Part shown: positions 17,680 to 29,420 of the stretch, piece after piece
How positions within the stretch are numbered: position 1 is the first letter of the stretch
Layout of the letters: every line of letters begins with the position of its first letter
Assembly (NCBI RefSeq): GCF_000818015.1
Contig: NZ_CP007511.1
Span: 2,924,501-2,988,500, forward strand
Direction: 5' to 3'
Origin: Stutzerimonas balearica DSM 6083
Lineage (GTDB): Bacteria > Pseudomonadota > Gammaproteobacteria > Pseudomonadales > Pseudomonadaceae
Length of the DNA: 64,000 bases
Position numbers and translations under genes: made by a program
The notes under the pieces: generated by a model
The model's database searches: none
Seen by the model: only the letters and a program-made list of their open reading frames with translations
Told to the model about the DNA's origin: nothing

Positions 17680-18332
17680 ATGGCACAGATTTTTTCGCGC
17701 TCGGCCGACATGTGGTTCCGGCTCGCCCTGTTCGGCGTCGGCGGCGGTGCCCTGCTGATCTTCGTGGTCGGCCTGGTGCTGGCGCGTTCGGACTATTCGA
17801 CCGGCCAGAACTGGAGGATCGAGCAACCCGTGCCGTTTTCCCACCGCCACCATGCCGGCGAGCTGGGCATCGATTGCCGCTATTGCCACAGCAGTGTCGA
17901 GCAGGCCGCGGCGGCGAGCTTTCCGCCGACGCACACCTGCATGTCCTGTCACTCGCAGGTCTGGACCGGCGCGCCGATGCTCGAGCCGGTGCGCCGCAGC
18001 CTTACGGAGAACGAGCCCTTGCGCTGGAACTGGGTCAACAAGCTGCCCGACTACGTCTATTTCCACCACGGTGTGCACGTGCAGGCCGGGGTCGGCTGCG
18101 CCGAGTGTCACGGCCGGGTCGACCGCATGCCGCTGATGCGCCGGGAAAACAGCTTCCAGATGCAATGGTGCCTGGAATGCCACCGCGACCCGGCGCCGCG
18201 CCTGCGCCCGCGGCGCTTCGTCACCGACATGGACTGGCAGCCGGAGGGCGACCGCCGGGCCCTCGGTGAACGCCTGATGCAAAAGCACGGCATCGCCGGG
18301 ACCTCACTCACCCACTGCTATACCTGCCACCG

Positions 18333-18336
<4 letters not shown>
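17680..18336 (+). CDS. actA: Alternative complex III subunit ActA, membrane pentaheme cytochrome c
   Basis: A 218-residue pentaheme cytochrome c. After one membrane helix (about residues 13-35) the periplasmic domain carries five CxxCH motifs: CRYCH (66-70), CMSCH (87-91), CAECH (140-144), CLECH (164-168) and CYTCH (213-217, at the very C-terminus). That count and the single anchor match ActA, which passes electrons from quinol oxidation to the terminal oxidase. Start chosen at the ATG 17680; a GTG one codon upstream is possible, and the ribosome site (AAGGGTG) is weak. It is the first gene of the operon; its stop overlaps actB (ATGA). Confidence 0.92.
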
Positions 18337-21282
<2,946 letters not shown>

Positions 21283-21290
<8 letters not shown>

Positions 21291-22638
21291 CACGCCGCAC
21301 TTCCTGCCACCGCAGCTGCCGCTCGGCGCGGTCTCCGAGCTGGCCATCGATACACCGCTGCACTTTCGCCATCGCGCCAGCTGGTGGGTCGCCTTCGCCA
21401 TCGGCTGCGCCCTGCTCGGGCTGTTCTTTCTCGCAGTCGGCAACCTGCTGCTGCGCGGCGTCGGCATCTTCGGCAACAACAATTCGGTCAACTGGGGGCT
21501 GCCGATCCTCAACTACATGTGGTGGCTGGGCATCGGCCACGCCGGCACCTTCATCTCCGCCCTGCTGCTGCTGATCGACCGGCCCTGGCGCAATTCGCTC
21601 AACCGCCTGGCCGAACTGATGACGCTGCTGGCGGTGATCTGCGCCGGGATCTTTCCGATCCTGCACCTCGGACGGCCCTGGCTGTTCTACTGGAGCGCGC
21701 CCTACCCGGCGACGATGGACGTCTGGCCACAGTTCCGCAGCCCCACGGCCTGGGACTTCTTCGCCGTGCTGGCCTACCTCCTGTTCTCGCTGCTGTTTCT
21801 CTACGTCGGCGCGATCCCGGATTTCGCCTGCGCCCGCGACCGCGCCACCCGCCGCGTGCAGCAGGTGGTGTTCGGCCTGCTCGCGCTTGGCTGGCGCGGT
21901 GCCGGCAGCCACTGGGTGCGCTGGCGCCGCTGCTATCGCTTCCTCGCGCTGCTGGCGGTGCCGCTGGTGTTCGCGGTATCGAGCAGCTATTCGTTCCTGC
22001 TCGCGCTCGGCGACCCGTCCGGCTGGCATTCGACGGTGTTTCCGCCCTACTTCGTTGCCGGCGCAGTCTTTTCCGGCTTCGCGCTGGTGGCGATCATCGC
22101 CTGCAGCGTGCGCCACCTGCTGCACTTCGAGACGCTGATCACCCCACGTCACCTGGACATGCTCGGCAAGCTGCTGCTGGCCACCGGGCTGATGACCGCC
22201 TATGGCTATGTCGCCGACATCTTCGTGGCGTTCTATTCCGGGCGGCACCACGAGATCCTCGTCACCCAGGCGCGCCTGGGTGGCTACACCGCCTGGAGCT
22301 TCTGGCTGGCGATCCTGTGCAACGTAGTGATCCTGCAGGCGCTGTGGAGCCGCCGGGTACGCACCCGCCCGCGGCTGCTCTGCCTGGTCAGCGCGGCGGT
22401 GCTGGTGGGTATGTGGTGCGAACGCTACATGCTCATCGTCACGCCAGAGACGCACCCGCACATGCCGTCGATGAGCAGCGAGGCCTACCTGCCGACGGTC
22501 TGGGACTGGGCGCTGCTGGCCGGCACCTTTGGCCTGTTCCTCGTGCCGCTGCTGCTGTTCATCCGCTTCGTGCCGATGGTTTCGGCGATGGAAGTCAAGG
22601 AAGTGCTGCATCGCTATCGCGGAGGTGAGGATGGCTAA
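21283..22638 (+). CDS. actC: Alternative complex III subunit ActC, NrfD-like quinol-binding membrane subunit
   Basis: A 451-residue polytopic membrane protein of the NrfD/PsrC family with about ten helices. The family blocks VNWGLPILNYMWWLGIGHAGT near residue 70-90 and FPILHLGRPWLFYW are present. In the complex it forms one of the two membrane quinol-binding modules. The ATG at 21283 overlaps the end of actB by 8 bases. A longer open frame upstream lies inside actB and is ignored. The stop overlaps actD. Confidence 0.93.
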
Positions 22639-23158
22639 GCCGCTGTTCGGCCTGCTCGCCGACTTCGCCGATGCCGATGCCCTGCTCGCAGCCACGCGCG
22701 CCGCGCATCAGGCTGGCTACCGGCACATGGAGGCGTTCAGCCCCTTCCCGCTCGAGGCCATCGAGCCGCTGCTTGGCCACGATCATCGCGAGCCGATCCG
22801 CTGGGGCGTGGCCGGTGCGCTGTTTGGCGCGCTGGCCGGCTTCGGCCTGCAGATCTACGTCAACCTGGACTACCCGCTGGATATCGGCGGCCGCCCGCTG
22901 GTGGCGCTGCAAGCCTTTGCCGTGGTCGGCTTTCTGCTGATGATCCTGTTCGCCGGCCTGTTTGCGGTGTTCGGCCTGCTGCTGGCCTGCCGCCTGCCGC
23001 TGCTGCACCACCCGCTGTTCGAAGCGGAGAGCTTTCGCCGCGCCTCGGACGACCGCTTCCTGCTGTGCATCTATGCCGAGGACCCGCTGTTCGACCCCGG
23101 CACGACGCTGCTCTGGCTGTCGCAGCGGGCGGTCTCGGTAACGGAGATCGAACCCTGA
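22631..23158 (+). CDS. actD: Alternative complex III subunit ActD (DUF3341)
   Basis: A 175-residue membrane protein matching DUF3341/ActD. It starts with a cytoplasmic domain (FGLLADFADADALLAATRAAHQAGY, then AFSPFPLEAIEPLLG), followed by two membrane helices (about residues 56-75 and 95-125) and a C-terminal cytoplasmic tail. In ACIII it is a structural subunit at the membrane. The ATG at 22631 has GGAGGTGAGG just upstream and overlaps actC by 8 bases. Confidence 0.9.
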   Translation: MAKPLFGLLADFADADALLAATRAAHQAGYRHMEAFSPFPLEAIEPLLGHDHREPIRWGVAGALFGALAGFGLQIYVNLDYPLDIGGRPLVALQAFAVVGFLLMILFAGLFAVFGLLLACRLPLLHHPLFEAESFRRASDDRFLLCIYAEDPLFDPGTTLLWLSQRAVSVTEIEP

Positions 23159-23682
23159 TGCGCGTTCTCATCCTGCTGATGCTGCTGGCACTGGCCGGCT
23201 GCGATGACATGGCGCGCCAGGAAAAGCTCAAGGCTCAGGGCAGCGCCAGGGTATTCGCCAACGGAGCAGTGAACCAGGCTCCGCCAGCGTTCACCGTGGC
23301 CCGCGGCGATCTGGCCCGCGAGGCCCGCCTGTACAGGCGCCCGCCGATGAGCCGGGCGCTGCTCGAGCGCGGCCGCGAGCGCTTCGACATCTTCTGCTCG
23401 CCGTGCCACGGCCTGCTCGGCAACGGCGAGGGCGTGGTGGTGCAACGTGGCTTCCCGAAGCCGCCAGACCTGGCTGCGGCGCGCCTGCGCGAGGCGCCGG
23501 ACCGGCATTACATCGAGGTCATCAGCCATGGCTACGGGCAGATGTACAGCTACGCCAGCCGCATCCCCCCAGCCGATCGCTGGGCCATCGTCGCCTATGT
23601 GCGAGCGCTGCAGCGCAGCCAGGGCGTGCCGCTGGAGCAACTGAGCGCGGCGCAACGTCGGCGCCTGGAGGGCCGGCCATGA
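23158..23682 (+). CDS. actE: Alternative complex III subunit ActE, monoheme cytochrome c lipoprotein
   Basis: A 174-residue cytochrome c anchored as a lipoprotein: the lipobox LALAGC puts the lipid on Cys15. The single heme site is CSPCH at residues 80-84 and the likely axial methionine is in HGYGQMYSYASRIPP. ActE relays electrons from ActA to the oxidase or to soluble cytochrome c. Its ATG overlaps the last base of the actD stop (TGATG), and its own stop overlaps actF. Confidence 0.92.
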   Translation: MRVLILLMLLALAGCDDMARQEKLKAQGSARVFANGAVNQAPPAFTVARGDLAREARLYRRPPMSRALLERGRERFDIFCSPCHGLLGNGEGVVVQRGFPKPPDLAAARLREAPDRHYIEVISHGYGQMYSYASRIPPADRWAIVAYVRALQRSQGVPLEQLSAAQRRRLEGRP

Positions 23683-24671
23683 ACCTGCGCATGCTTGCCT
23701 GGCCGGCCGTACTGGCCCTGCTGCTCGGCGTGCTCGGCCTGTTCTGGCCGCCACTGGCCGCGGCCAGCCTGGCCGTGGCCTTCGCCCTGGCGGCGCTGGT
23801 TATCGGTGGCCTGCTGCTCCAGCTGGCGGTGCCGCTGGTCAGCGGCAGCTGGCAGGGGCTGATCCTGCCAGGCGCCGGGCGCATCGCACGCCTGGCGCCC
23901 CTGCTCGGGCTGCTGCTGTTGCCGGCGCTGCTGGCCCAGCACCGGCTATACCCCTGGGCGCTGGAAGGCGAAGAGGGTTTTCGCGGCGTCTGGCTGTCAC
24001 CGCTGGCGTTCACGCTGCGCACGCTGCTCTACGTCGCGCTCTGGAGCGCACTGGCCTGGTTGCTGCCGCGCCGTCCGCGGCTGGCCGGGCCGGGCCTGGT
24101 GCTGCTGGTGCTCAGTGGTTCGGCCGCGGCGATCGACTGGGCGATGAGCCTGGAGCCCGAATTCTTCTCGACCCTCTACGGGCTGCTCTACCTGAGCCGC
24201 GGGCTGCTCTCGGCGGTCGCCCTGGCGGTGCTGCTGGCGTTGCACGCCGGTGCCGAGCGGCGTGGCGTGCTGCGCGGCCTGCTGATCGCGGCCGTGCTGC
24301 TCTGGCTGTATCTGCACTACATGCAGTACCTGATCATCTGGTCGGCCGACCTGCCACGAGAGATCCGCTGGTATCTGACCCGCATCGAAGGCTTTGGCGC
24401 CGCGGTTGTCTGGCTGCTGGGCGTCGGTCAGGGCCTGCTGCCGCTGGTCTTGCTGTTGTTGCCCCTGGGCGAGCGCAGCGGTGCGTTGCAGGGCGTGGCC
24501 ATCACCACCCTGCTGCTCGGCCAGCTGGAGCTGCTCTGGTGGGTGCTGCCGGGCTTTGCCGAGCATTCGCCGCTGCTGCTCTGGAGCCTTGGCGCGCTGC
24601 TGACGCTGGCCTGGCTGTTGGTGCTGCGGCCTGCCTGGCCCCTGATCGGAGGCGAGCATGGCCGAGGTTGA
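23679..24671 (+). CDS. actF: Alternative complex III subunit ActF, second NrfD-like membrane subunit
   Basis: A 330-residue polytopic membrane protein, about ten helices, shorter than ActC as usual. Conserved features include WALEGEEGFRGVWLSPLAFTLRT, the SAAAIDWAMSLEPEFFSTLYG block and YLHYMQYLIIWSADLPREIRWY. It is the quinol:cytochrome c oxidoreductase membrane subunit that pairs with ActC. Start ATG overlaps the actE stop (ATGA), and the reading frame overlaps the next gene by 14 bases. Confidence 0.9.
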   Translation: MNLRMLAWPAVLALLLGVLGLFWPPLAAASLAVAFALAALVIGGLLLQLAVPLVSGSWQGLILPGAGRIARLAPLLGLLLLPALLAQHRLYPWALEGEEGFRGVWLSPLAFTLRTLLYVALWSALAWLLPRRPRLAGPGLVLLVLSGSAAAIDWAMSLEPEFFSTLYGLLYLSRGLLSAVALAVLLALHAGAERRGVLRGLLIAAVLLWLYLHYMQYLIIWSADLPREIRWYLTRIEGFGAAVVWLLGVGQGLLPLVLLLLPLGERSGALQGVAITTLLLGQLELLWWVLPGFAEHSPLLLWSLGALLTLAWLLVLRPAWPLIGGEHGRG

Positions 24672-25059
24672 CCCACGCGCCCGCGAACTGGGCTACGAGC
24701 CGCAGGATGCCCGCGTGCCGCGAGTGCTGCTGGCGGGGCTGATCATTGCCGTGGGGCTGGGCCTGAGCCTCGGCGGCGTCGCCCTGCTGCTGCATCTTTA
24801 CGCCCAGCACGAGCCGGAGCAGCCGCCCACACCGCGCGAAGCCTCGGCCTTTCGCCCGGCAATCCCGAACCTGGACGCTGCAGCGCAGGTCGCCGCGCCG
24901 GCGGTGCTGGCGGCTGCCCGGCGGCGCCTGCAGACGCTCGGCTGGGTCGACCGCCAGGCCGGCCTGGCGCACCTGCCCATCGACGAGGCCATGGCACGGC
25001 TGGCGCACGAGGGCTGGCCAGAGGCCGACGCGAGCGGCGAGGAACCTGGCCATGACTGA
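24658..25059 (+). CDS. Small membrane protein of Act/caa3 clusters, function unknown
   Basis: A 133-residue protein with one membrane helix (about residues 22-47, LLAGLIIAVGLGLSLGGVAL) and a C-terminal periplasmic domain. The C-terminal motif LGWVDRQAGLAHLPIDEAMARLA (residues about 98-121) is the most family-like part; similar WVDR-G-IPID-AM segments occur in small proteins placed before SCO genes in oxidase clusters. Its position between actF and the SCO gene, overlapping both, suggests a role in complex assembly or as a small extra subunit. Function is not established. Confidence 0.75.
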   Translation: MAEVDPRARELGYEPQDARVPRVLLAGLIIAVGLGLSLGGVALLLHLYAQHEPEQPPTPREASAFRPAIPNLDAAAQVAAPAVLAAARRRLQTLGWVDRQAGLAHLPIDEAMARLAHEGWPEADASGEEPGHD

Positions 25060-25849
25060 CCCGCGCCTGCTGCTGGCCGTGCTGCTCCTGTTCGTCAGCC
25101 CGCTGTCGTACGCCGAGGCCCCCTTCGATCCGTTCGAGGTCAGCGGCATCGAGGCCCGGCCCGGCGCGCAGGTTCCGCTGGACTTGCGCTTTACCGACCA
25201 GCACGGCCGCCAGCTGCGCCTGGCCGAGCTGTTCGGCAAGCGGCCGGTGCTGCTGCTGCCGCTGTACTACACCTGCCCGAATGTCTGCGGCAGCCAGCTG
25301 GCCTCGCTGCTGCAGATGCTCGACGGCCTGCCCTACCGCGCCGGTGAGGACTACGAACTGGTGGCCTTCAGCTTCAACCCGAACGAAACGCCGGCCGACG
25401 CACGCGCCGAGCAGGCCAAGCTGGCGCGCCGCTGGCCGGCGCTGGCCGACTCGCCGGGCGTGCATCTGCTCACTGGCTCGGCGGCGGCCAGCTCGGCGCT
25501 GGCCGAGGCACTGGGCTTTCGCTACGCCTACGACGAGAAAAGCGGCGAGTACGCCCATGTCACCGCGGTCGCCGCGCTCAGCCGCGACGGGCGCCTGTCG
25601 CGCTGGCTCTATGGTCTGGGCTACCAGCCGGACGACCTGCGCCTGGCGCTGCTCGAGGCCGGCCAGGGCCGCGTCGGCGATTTCACCGACCAGCTGCTGT
25701 TGCTCTGCTACCACTACGACCCGAAGACCGGCGGCTACAGCAGCCTGGTGATCGAGGCCCTGCAGCTGGGCGGCGGCGCCACGGTGCTGTTGCTCGGCGG
25801 CTTCATCCTGTTCAACCTGCGCCGCGAGCGAGGGGGGCGTCGGCCATGA
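25052..25849 (+). CDS. SCO1/SenC family copper chaperone, with C-terminal membrane helix
   Basis: A 265-residue thioredoxin-fold protein for copper delivery to Cu-A of oxidase subunit II. The metal site is CPNVC (Cys75, Cys79) with His169 in EYAHVTAV. A signal peptide occupies residues 1-22. Unusually for the better-known Sco proteins, which are anchored N-terminally, the C-terminus has a hydrophobic helix (about 241-258, GGGATVLLLGGFILFNL) followed by a basic tail, giving a C-terminal anchor. It directly precedes coxB with an ATGA overlap, consistent with its client. Confidence 0.9.
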   Translation: MTDPRLLLAVLLLFVSPLSYAEAPFDPFEVSGIEARPGAQVPLDLRFTDQHGRQLRLAELFGKRPVLLLPLYYTCPNVCGSQLASLLQMLDGLPYRAGEDYELVAFSFNPNETPADARAEQAKLARRWPALADSPGVHLLTGSAAASSALAEALGFRYAYDEKSGEYAHVTAVAALSRDGRLSRWLYGLGYQPDDLRLALLEAGQGRVGDFTDQLLLLCYHYDPKTGGYSSLVIEALQLGGGATVLLLGGFILFNLRRERGGRRP

Positions 25850-26817
25850 TCCTCGAGGGTTTCCTGCGCCTGTGGCCGGCGTCCGCCTCGCAGCACGCCA
25901 GCGACGTGGACTGGCTGATCACCGTGTTCACCCTGCTGATGGGGCTGTTCGTGCTGCCGGTGTTCTTCTGCCTGGTGCTCTTCGCCCTGCGTTACCGCGC
26001 CGGCCGCGACGTACCGCGGCACCATCAGTCGCAAGGCAACTGGAAGGTGGAAACCACCTGGATCGTGCTGCCCTTCATCGGTGCCATGGTGCTGTTCCTG
26101 CTCTCCGCGCGGCTGTTCTACGAAGCGCGTGTGCCACCGGCCGATGCGCTGGAAATCCGCGTCACCGCCAAGCAGTGGATGTGGAAGTTCCAGCACCCCG
26201 GCGGCCAGCGCGAGATCAACACCCTGCACGTGCCGGCCGACCGGCCGGTCAAGCTGGTGATGATCTCCGAGGATGCGATCCACAGCCTGTTCTTTCCCGC
26301 GCTGCGCATCAAGCAGGACGTCCTGCCGGGGCGCTACACCGAGCTCTGGTTCCGCGCCGACAGGACCGGCCGCTTCGACGGCTTCTGCGCCGAATACTGC
26401 GGCACCGACCATTCCGGCATGACCGCGCAGCTGGTCATCCAGCCGCCGGCGGCCTACCAGCAGTGGCTGCAGCAGGCGGCCACCGACGGCAGCCTCGCCG
26501 AGCAGGGCGCCGCGCTGTTCCGCCAGTTCGGCTGCAGCGGCTGCCACAGCGAGCGCTCGGCGACCCGCGCCCCGCTGCTGCAGGGCCTTTACGGCCGCCG
26601 AGTGGCCCTGGCCGACGGCGACGAGGTGGTCGCCGACGCCGGCTACATCCGCGACTCGATCATGCTGCCGAGCAAGCAGGTGGTCGCCGGCTTCGAGCCG
26701 ATCATGCCGACCTACGCCAGGATCCTCGATGAGGACGCGGTGCTGCGCCTGACCGCCTACATCCAGTCGCTGGGCGAGGAGCAGGCCATCATTCCCCCGA
26801 AACGGAGCCGCCCATGA
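25846..26817 (+). CDS. coxB: Cytochrome c oxidase subunit II with fused cytochrome c (caa3 type)
   Basis: A 323-residue subunit II. Two membrane helices (about 22-48 and 70-93) are followed by the Cu-A domain with ligands His146, Cys181, Cys185, His189 and Met192 ([12 protein letters not shown]). A C-terminal cytochrome c domain has CSGCH at residues 230-234 and a likely axial Met in GFEPIMPTY. The fused heme defines the caa3 type and accepts electrons directly from a complex III partner, here presumably Act. It overlaps the SCO gene and coxA by 4 bases each. Confidence 0.95.
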   Translation: MILEGFLRLWPASASQHASDVDWLITVFTLLMGLFVLPVFFCLVLFALRYRAGRDVPRHHQSQGNWKVETTWIVLPFIGAMVLFLLSARLFYEARVPPADALEIRVTAKQWMWKFQHPGGQREINTLHVPADRPVKLVMISEDAIHSLFFPALRIKQDVLPGRYTELWFRADRTGRFDGFCAEYCGTDHSGMTAQLVIQPPAAYQQWLQQAATDGSLAEQGAALFRQFGCSGCHSERSATRAPLLQGLYGRRVALADGDEVVADAGYIRDSIMLPSKQVVAGFEPIMPTYARILDEDAVLRLTAYIQSLGEEQAIIPPKRSRP

Positions 26818-28436
26818 GCGAGATCAAGGCCGTCCGCGAGCCGAGCTACCTGGAAGCCGAGCACGGCATCCTCTCCTGGCTGCTGACCACCGATCACAAG
26901 CGTATCGCGGTGCTCTATCTGCTGGCGGTGACCTTTTTCTTCGTCGTCGGAGGGTTGGCGGCGAGCCTGATCCGCATCGAACTGGTCACGCCCGACGGCG
27001 ACCTGCTGACCGCCGACGGCTACAACCGGGCCTTCACCATCCACGGCGTGATCATGGTCTGGTTCTTCCTGATTCCCTCGATTCCTTCGGTGTTCGGCAA
27101 TTTCCTTGTACCGATCATGGTCGGTGCGCGCGACATGGCCTTCCCGCGGCTGAACCTGGCCAGCTGGTACCTGCTGGTGGCCGGTGGGCTGTTCACCCTC
27201 TATGCGCTGGTCGCCGGCGGGGTCGACACCGGCTGGACCTTCTACACGCCCTACTCGACGATGTTCAGCAACGGCCATGTGGTGGCGGTGATCGTCGGCG
27301 TCTTCATCACCGGCTTCTCGTCGATCTTCACCGCTATCAACATCATCGCCACGGTGCACAAGCTGCGCGCCCCGGGCATGACCTGGTTTCGTCTGCCGCT
27401 GTTCGTCTGGTCGCTGTACGCGACTTCGGTGATCCTCGTGCTGGCCACGCCGGTGCTGGCGATCACCCTTACCCTGGTCGCCCTGGAACACCTTTTCGGC
27501 ATCGGCGTGTTCGACCCCTCGCTCGGCGGCGATCCGCTGCTGTTCCAGCATCTGTTCTGGTTCTACAGCCACCCGGCGGTCTACATCATGGTGTTGCCGG
27601 CGATGGGGGTGATGAGCGAGCTGGTCACCTCGGCGGCGCACAAACGCATCTTCGGCTACCGCTTCGTGGCCTTTTCCAGCATCGCCATCGCGGTGATCGG
27701 CTTCATGGTCTGGGGCCATCACATGTTCGTCGCCGGGCAGTCGATGTACGCCAGCATGGCCTTCTCGCTGCTGAGCTTCCTGGTGGCGATCCCGTCGGCG
27801 ATCAAGGCGTACAACTGGACCGCCTCGCTGTACAAGAGCCGGCTGACGATCAACGCGCCCTTTCTCTATGCGATGACCTTTCTCGGGCTGTTCCTGATCG
27901 GCGGGATCACCGGGCTGTTCCTTGCCCTGCTGGCGGCCAACCTGCACGTGCACGACACCTACTTCGTCGTGGCGCATTTCCACTACATCATGGTGGGCGC
28001 AGCGGTGGCGGGCTATTTCGGCGCGCTGCACTTCTGGTGGCCAAAGATCACCGGGCGGATGTACCCGGAGCTGTGGGGGCGGATCGCCGCGGTGATGATC
28101 TTCTTCGGCTTCAACCTGACCTTCTTTCCGCAGTTCATCCTTGGCTATCTCGGCATGCCCCGCCGTTATCACGCCTACCCGGAGGAGTTCGGCGTGCTGA
28201 ACATCCTTTCGTCCTGCGGCGCGCTGGTGCTCGGGGTGGCCTATGCGCTGCCATTGTTCTATCTGCTGTGGTCGCTGTACCGCGGCGAAAAGGCCCCGGA
28301 CAACCCCTGGGATGCCGCCGGGCTGGAATGGCGCCACGTGCCGTCGCCACCGCCCAAGCACAATTTCGAGACGATCCCGTTGGTGGACTTCGAGGCCTAC
28401 GACTACCCGCCCGAGGCGACCCATGGCAAAGGTTGA
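26814..28436 (+). CDS. coxA: Cytochrome c oxidase subunit I (A-type heme-copper oxidase)
   Basis: A 540-residue catalytic subunit with about twelve membrane helices. Heme and copper ligands are visible: His77 (heme a, in [10 protein letters not shown]), His253 with the cross-linked Tyr257 (YSHPAVYIM), His302/His303 (WGHHMF) for Cu-B, and His388 and His390 (VAHFHYIM) for hemes a3 and a. The D- and K-channel type sequence surroundings ([18 protein letters not shown]) indicate an A-family oxidase. It reduces oxygen to water and pumps protons. It overlaps coxC by 14 bases. Confidence 0.96.
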   Translation: MSEIKAVREPSYLEAEHGILSWLLTTDHKRIAVLYLLAVTFFFVVGGLAASLIRIELVTPDGDLLTADGYNRAFTIHGVIMVWFFLIPSIPSVFGNFLVPIMVGARDMAFPRLNLASWYLLVAGGLFTLYALVAGGVDTGWTFYTPYSTMFSNGHVVAVIVGVFITGFSSIFTAINIIATVHKLRAPGMTWFRLPLFVWSLYATSVILVLATPVLAITLTLVALEHLFGIGVFDPSLGGDPLLFQHLFWFYSHPAVYIMVLPAMGVMSELVTSAAHKRIFGYRFVAFSSIAIAVIGFMVWGHHMFVAGQSMYASMAFSLLSFLVAIPSAIKAYNWTASLYKSRLTINAPFLYAMTFLGLFLIGGITGLFLALLAANLHVHDTYFVVAHFHYIMVGAAVAGYFGALHFWWPKITGRMYPELWGRIAAVMIFFGFNLTFFPQFILGYLGMPRRYHAYPEEFGVLNILSSCGALVLGVAYALPLFYLLWSLYRGEKAPDNPWDAAGLEWRHVPSPPPKHNFETIPLVDFEAYDYPPEATHGKG

Positions 28437-28797
28437 ATACCCGATCACCGAGCAGTTCCAGACCCACGGCCAGCAGCACGAAACGGCGCACCTGGGCACC
28501 TGGGCCTTTCTGGCGACCGAGCTGATGATGTTCGGCGGGCTGCTGGTGGTGATCTGGTATACGCGCACCGCGCACCCGGGCGGGGTCGGCGAAACCGTCG
28601 GGCATCTGCACTACTGGCTCGCCGGGTTCAACAGCGTGCTGCTGCTGACCAGCAGCCTGGCGATTACCCTGGCGGTCGTGGAGGCCCGTGACGGCCAGGC
28701 GCTGCGGGCGCGCCGGCTGCTGCTGACGGCGGTCATCCTGGCCGGCGCCTTTCTCCTGCTCAAAGGCTACGAATACTTTGCCGAGTACCGCGAGTAG
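28423..28797 (+). CDS. coxC: Cytochrome c oxidase subunit III, N-terminal part (interrupted by in-frame TAG)
   Basis: 124 residues covering the first half of subunit III: the [19 protein letters not shown] helix, the [23 protein letters not shown] helices and [11 protein letters not shown]. It ends at a TAG (28795-28797) just where the family normally continues into the periplasmic loop. The second half follows in the same frame after TAG-CTC-ATG, so a single base change would restore a 216-residue protein of ordinary length. Either a nonsense mutation, a sequencing error, readthrough, or a genuine split subunit with reinitiation at 28801. The ATG overlaps coxA by 14 bases. Confidence 0.85.
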   Translation: MAKVEYPITEQFQTHGQQHETAHLGTWAFLATELMMFGGLLVVIWYTRTAHPGGVGETVGHLHYWLAGFNSVLLLTSSLAITLAVVEARDGQALRARRLLLTAVILAGAFLLLKGYEYFAEYRE

Positions 28798-28800
28798 CTC

Positions 28801-29073
28801 ATGCCCTGGCAGGTTTCGCCACTGCAGCAGACCGGCGCGCAGCTGTTCTTCAACCTGTACCTGATCGCCACCGCCCTGCACGCCCTGCACGCCCTGCACG
28901 TAATCATCGCGCTCAGCCTCGGCCTGCTGTTCTGGGTACGCCAGCGCCGCGGCCGACTGCCGCTGCCCGAGCGCATCACCCTGCTCGAGGCGTTCTCGCA
29001 CTACTGGCATGTGGTCGATGTGATCTGGATCCTGCTCTACCCGTCGCTCTATCTGGTCGGGAGACCGGCATGA
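28801..29073 (+). CDS. coxC: Cytochrome c oxidase subunit III, C-terminal part
   Basis: 90 residues forming the last two or three helices of subunit III: a LPWQ-type loop, FFNLYLIATALHALHALHVIIAL, and FSHYWHVVDVIWILLYPSLYLVG. It is in the same frame as the N-terminal part, with an ATG two codons after the TAG. There is no good ribosome site, so translation would depend on reinitiation. The helix contains three tandem 9-base units encoding Ala-Leu-His, one more than the usual LHALHV pattern of the family. Sequence is otherwise well conserved, arguing against long-standing decay. Overlaps the subunit IV gene (ATGA). Confidence 0.85.
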   Translation: MPWQVSPLQQTGAQLFFNLYLIATALHALHALHVIIALSLGLLFWVRQRRGRLPLPERITLLEAFSHYWHVVDVIWILLYPSLYLVGRPA

Positions 29074-29330
29074 GCGCGCGCCTGCTGAGCTACCTGGGGC
29101 TGCTGGCGCTGCTTGGCGTCAGCATCGCCCTGGCCACCAGCCGCCTGCCGTACCGGGACATCCTGATCATGCTGCTGGCCGGCGCGCAGGCGCTCGGCGT
29201 GCTCCTGGGCTTCACCCGCCTGCAGGACGAAAGTCCGCTGTTGCGGCTGTGTGCGCTGACAGCCTGGTTCTTCGTGTTCCTGCTGCTGTTGCTGACCCTG
29301 CTGGACCTGCTGACCCGCGCCCCGGTCTGA
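29070..29330 (+). CDS. Cytochrome c oxidase subunit IV family membrane protein
   Basis: An 86-residue hydrophobic protein with three membrane helices: residues 5-23, 29-48 and 62-82. The arrangement and length match the small subunit IV (CtaF/CoxD-like) of caa3 oxidases; the FTRLQDESPLLRLCALTAWFFV region is the most family-like. It is the last gene of the operon: the next start is 90 bp away with a separate ribosome site. Sequence similarity in this family is weak, so the call relies partly on position. Confidence 0.78.
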   Translation: MSARLLSYLGLLALLGVSIALATSRLPYRDILIMLLAGAQALGVLLGFTRLQDESPLLRLCALTAWFFVFLLLLLTLLDLLTRAPV

Positions 29331-29420
29331 TGGCCCGTTCGTCCAGCGCCCTGAGCGGGCAGTGGCAACGGGGTGTCCCTAGAAGGAACGCCCTCGCAAC
29401 CTCACAGCCAGGAGCCGCCC

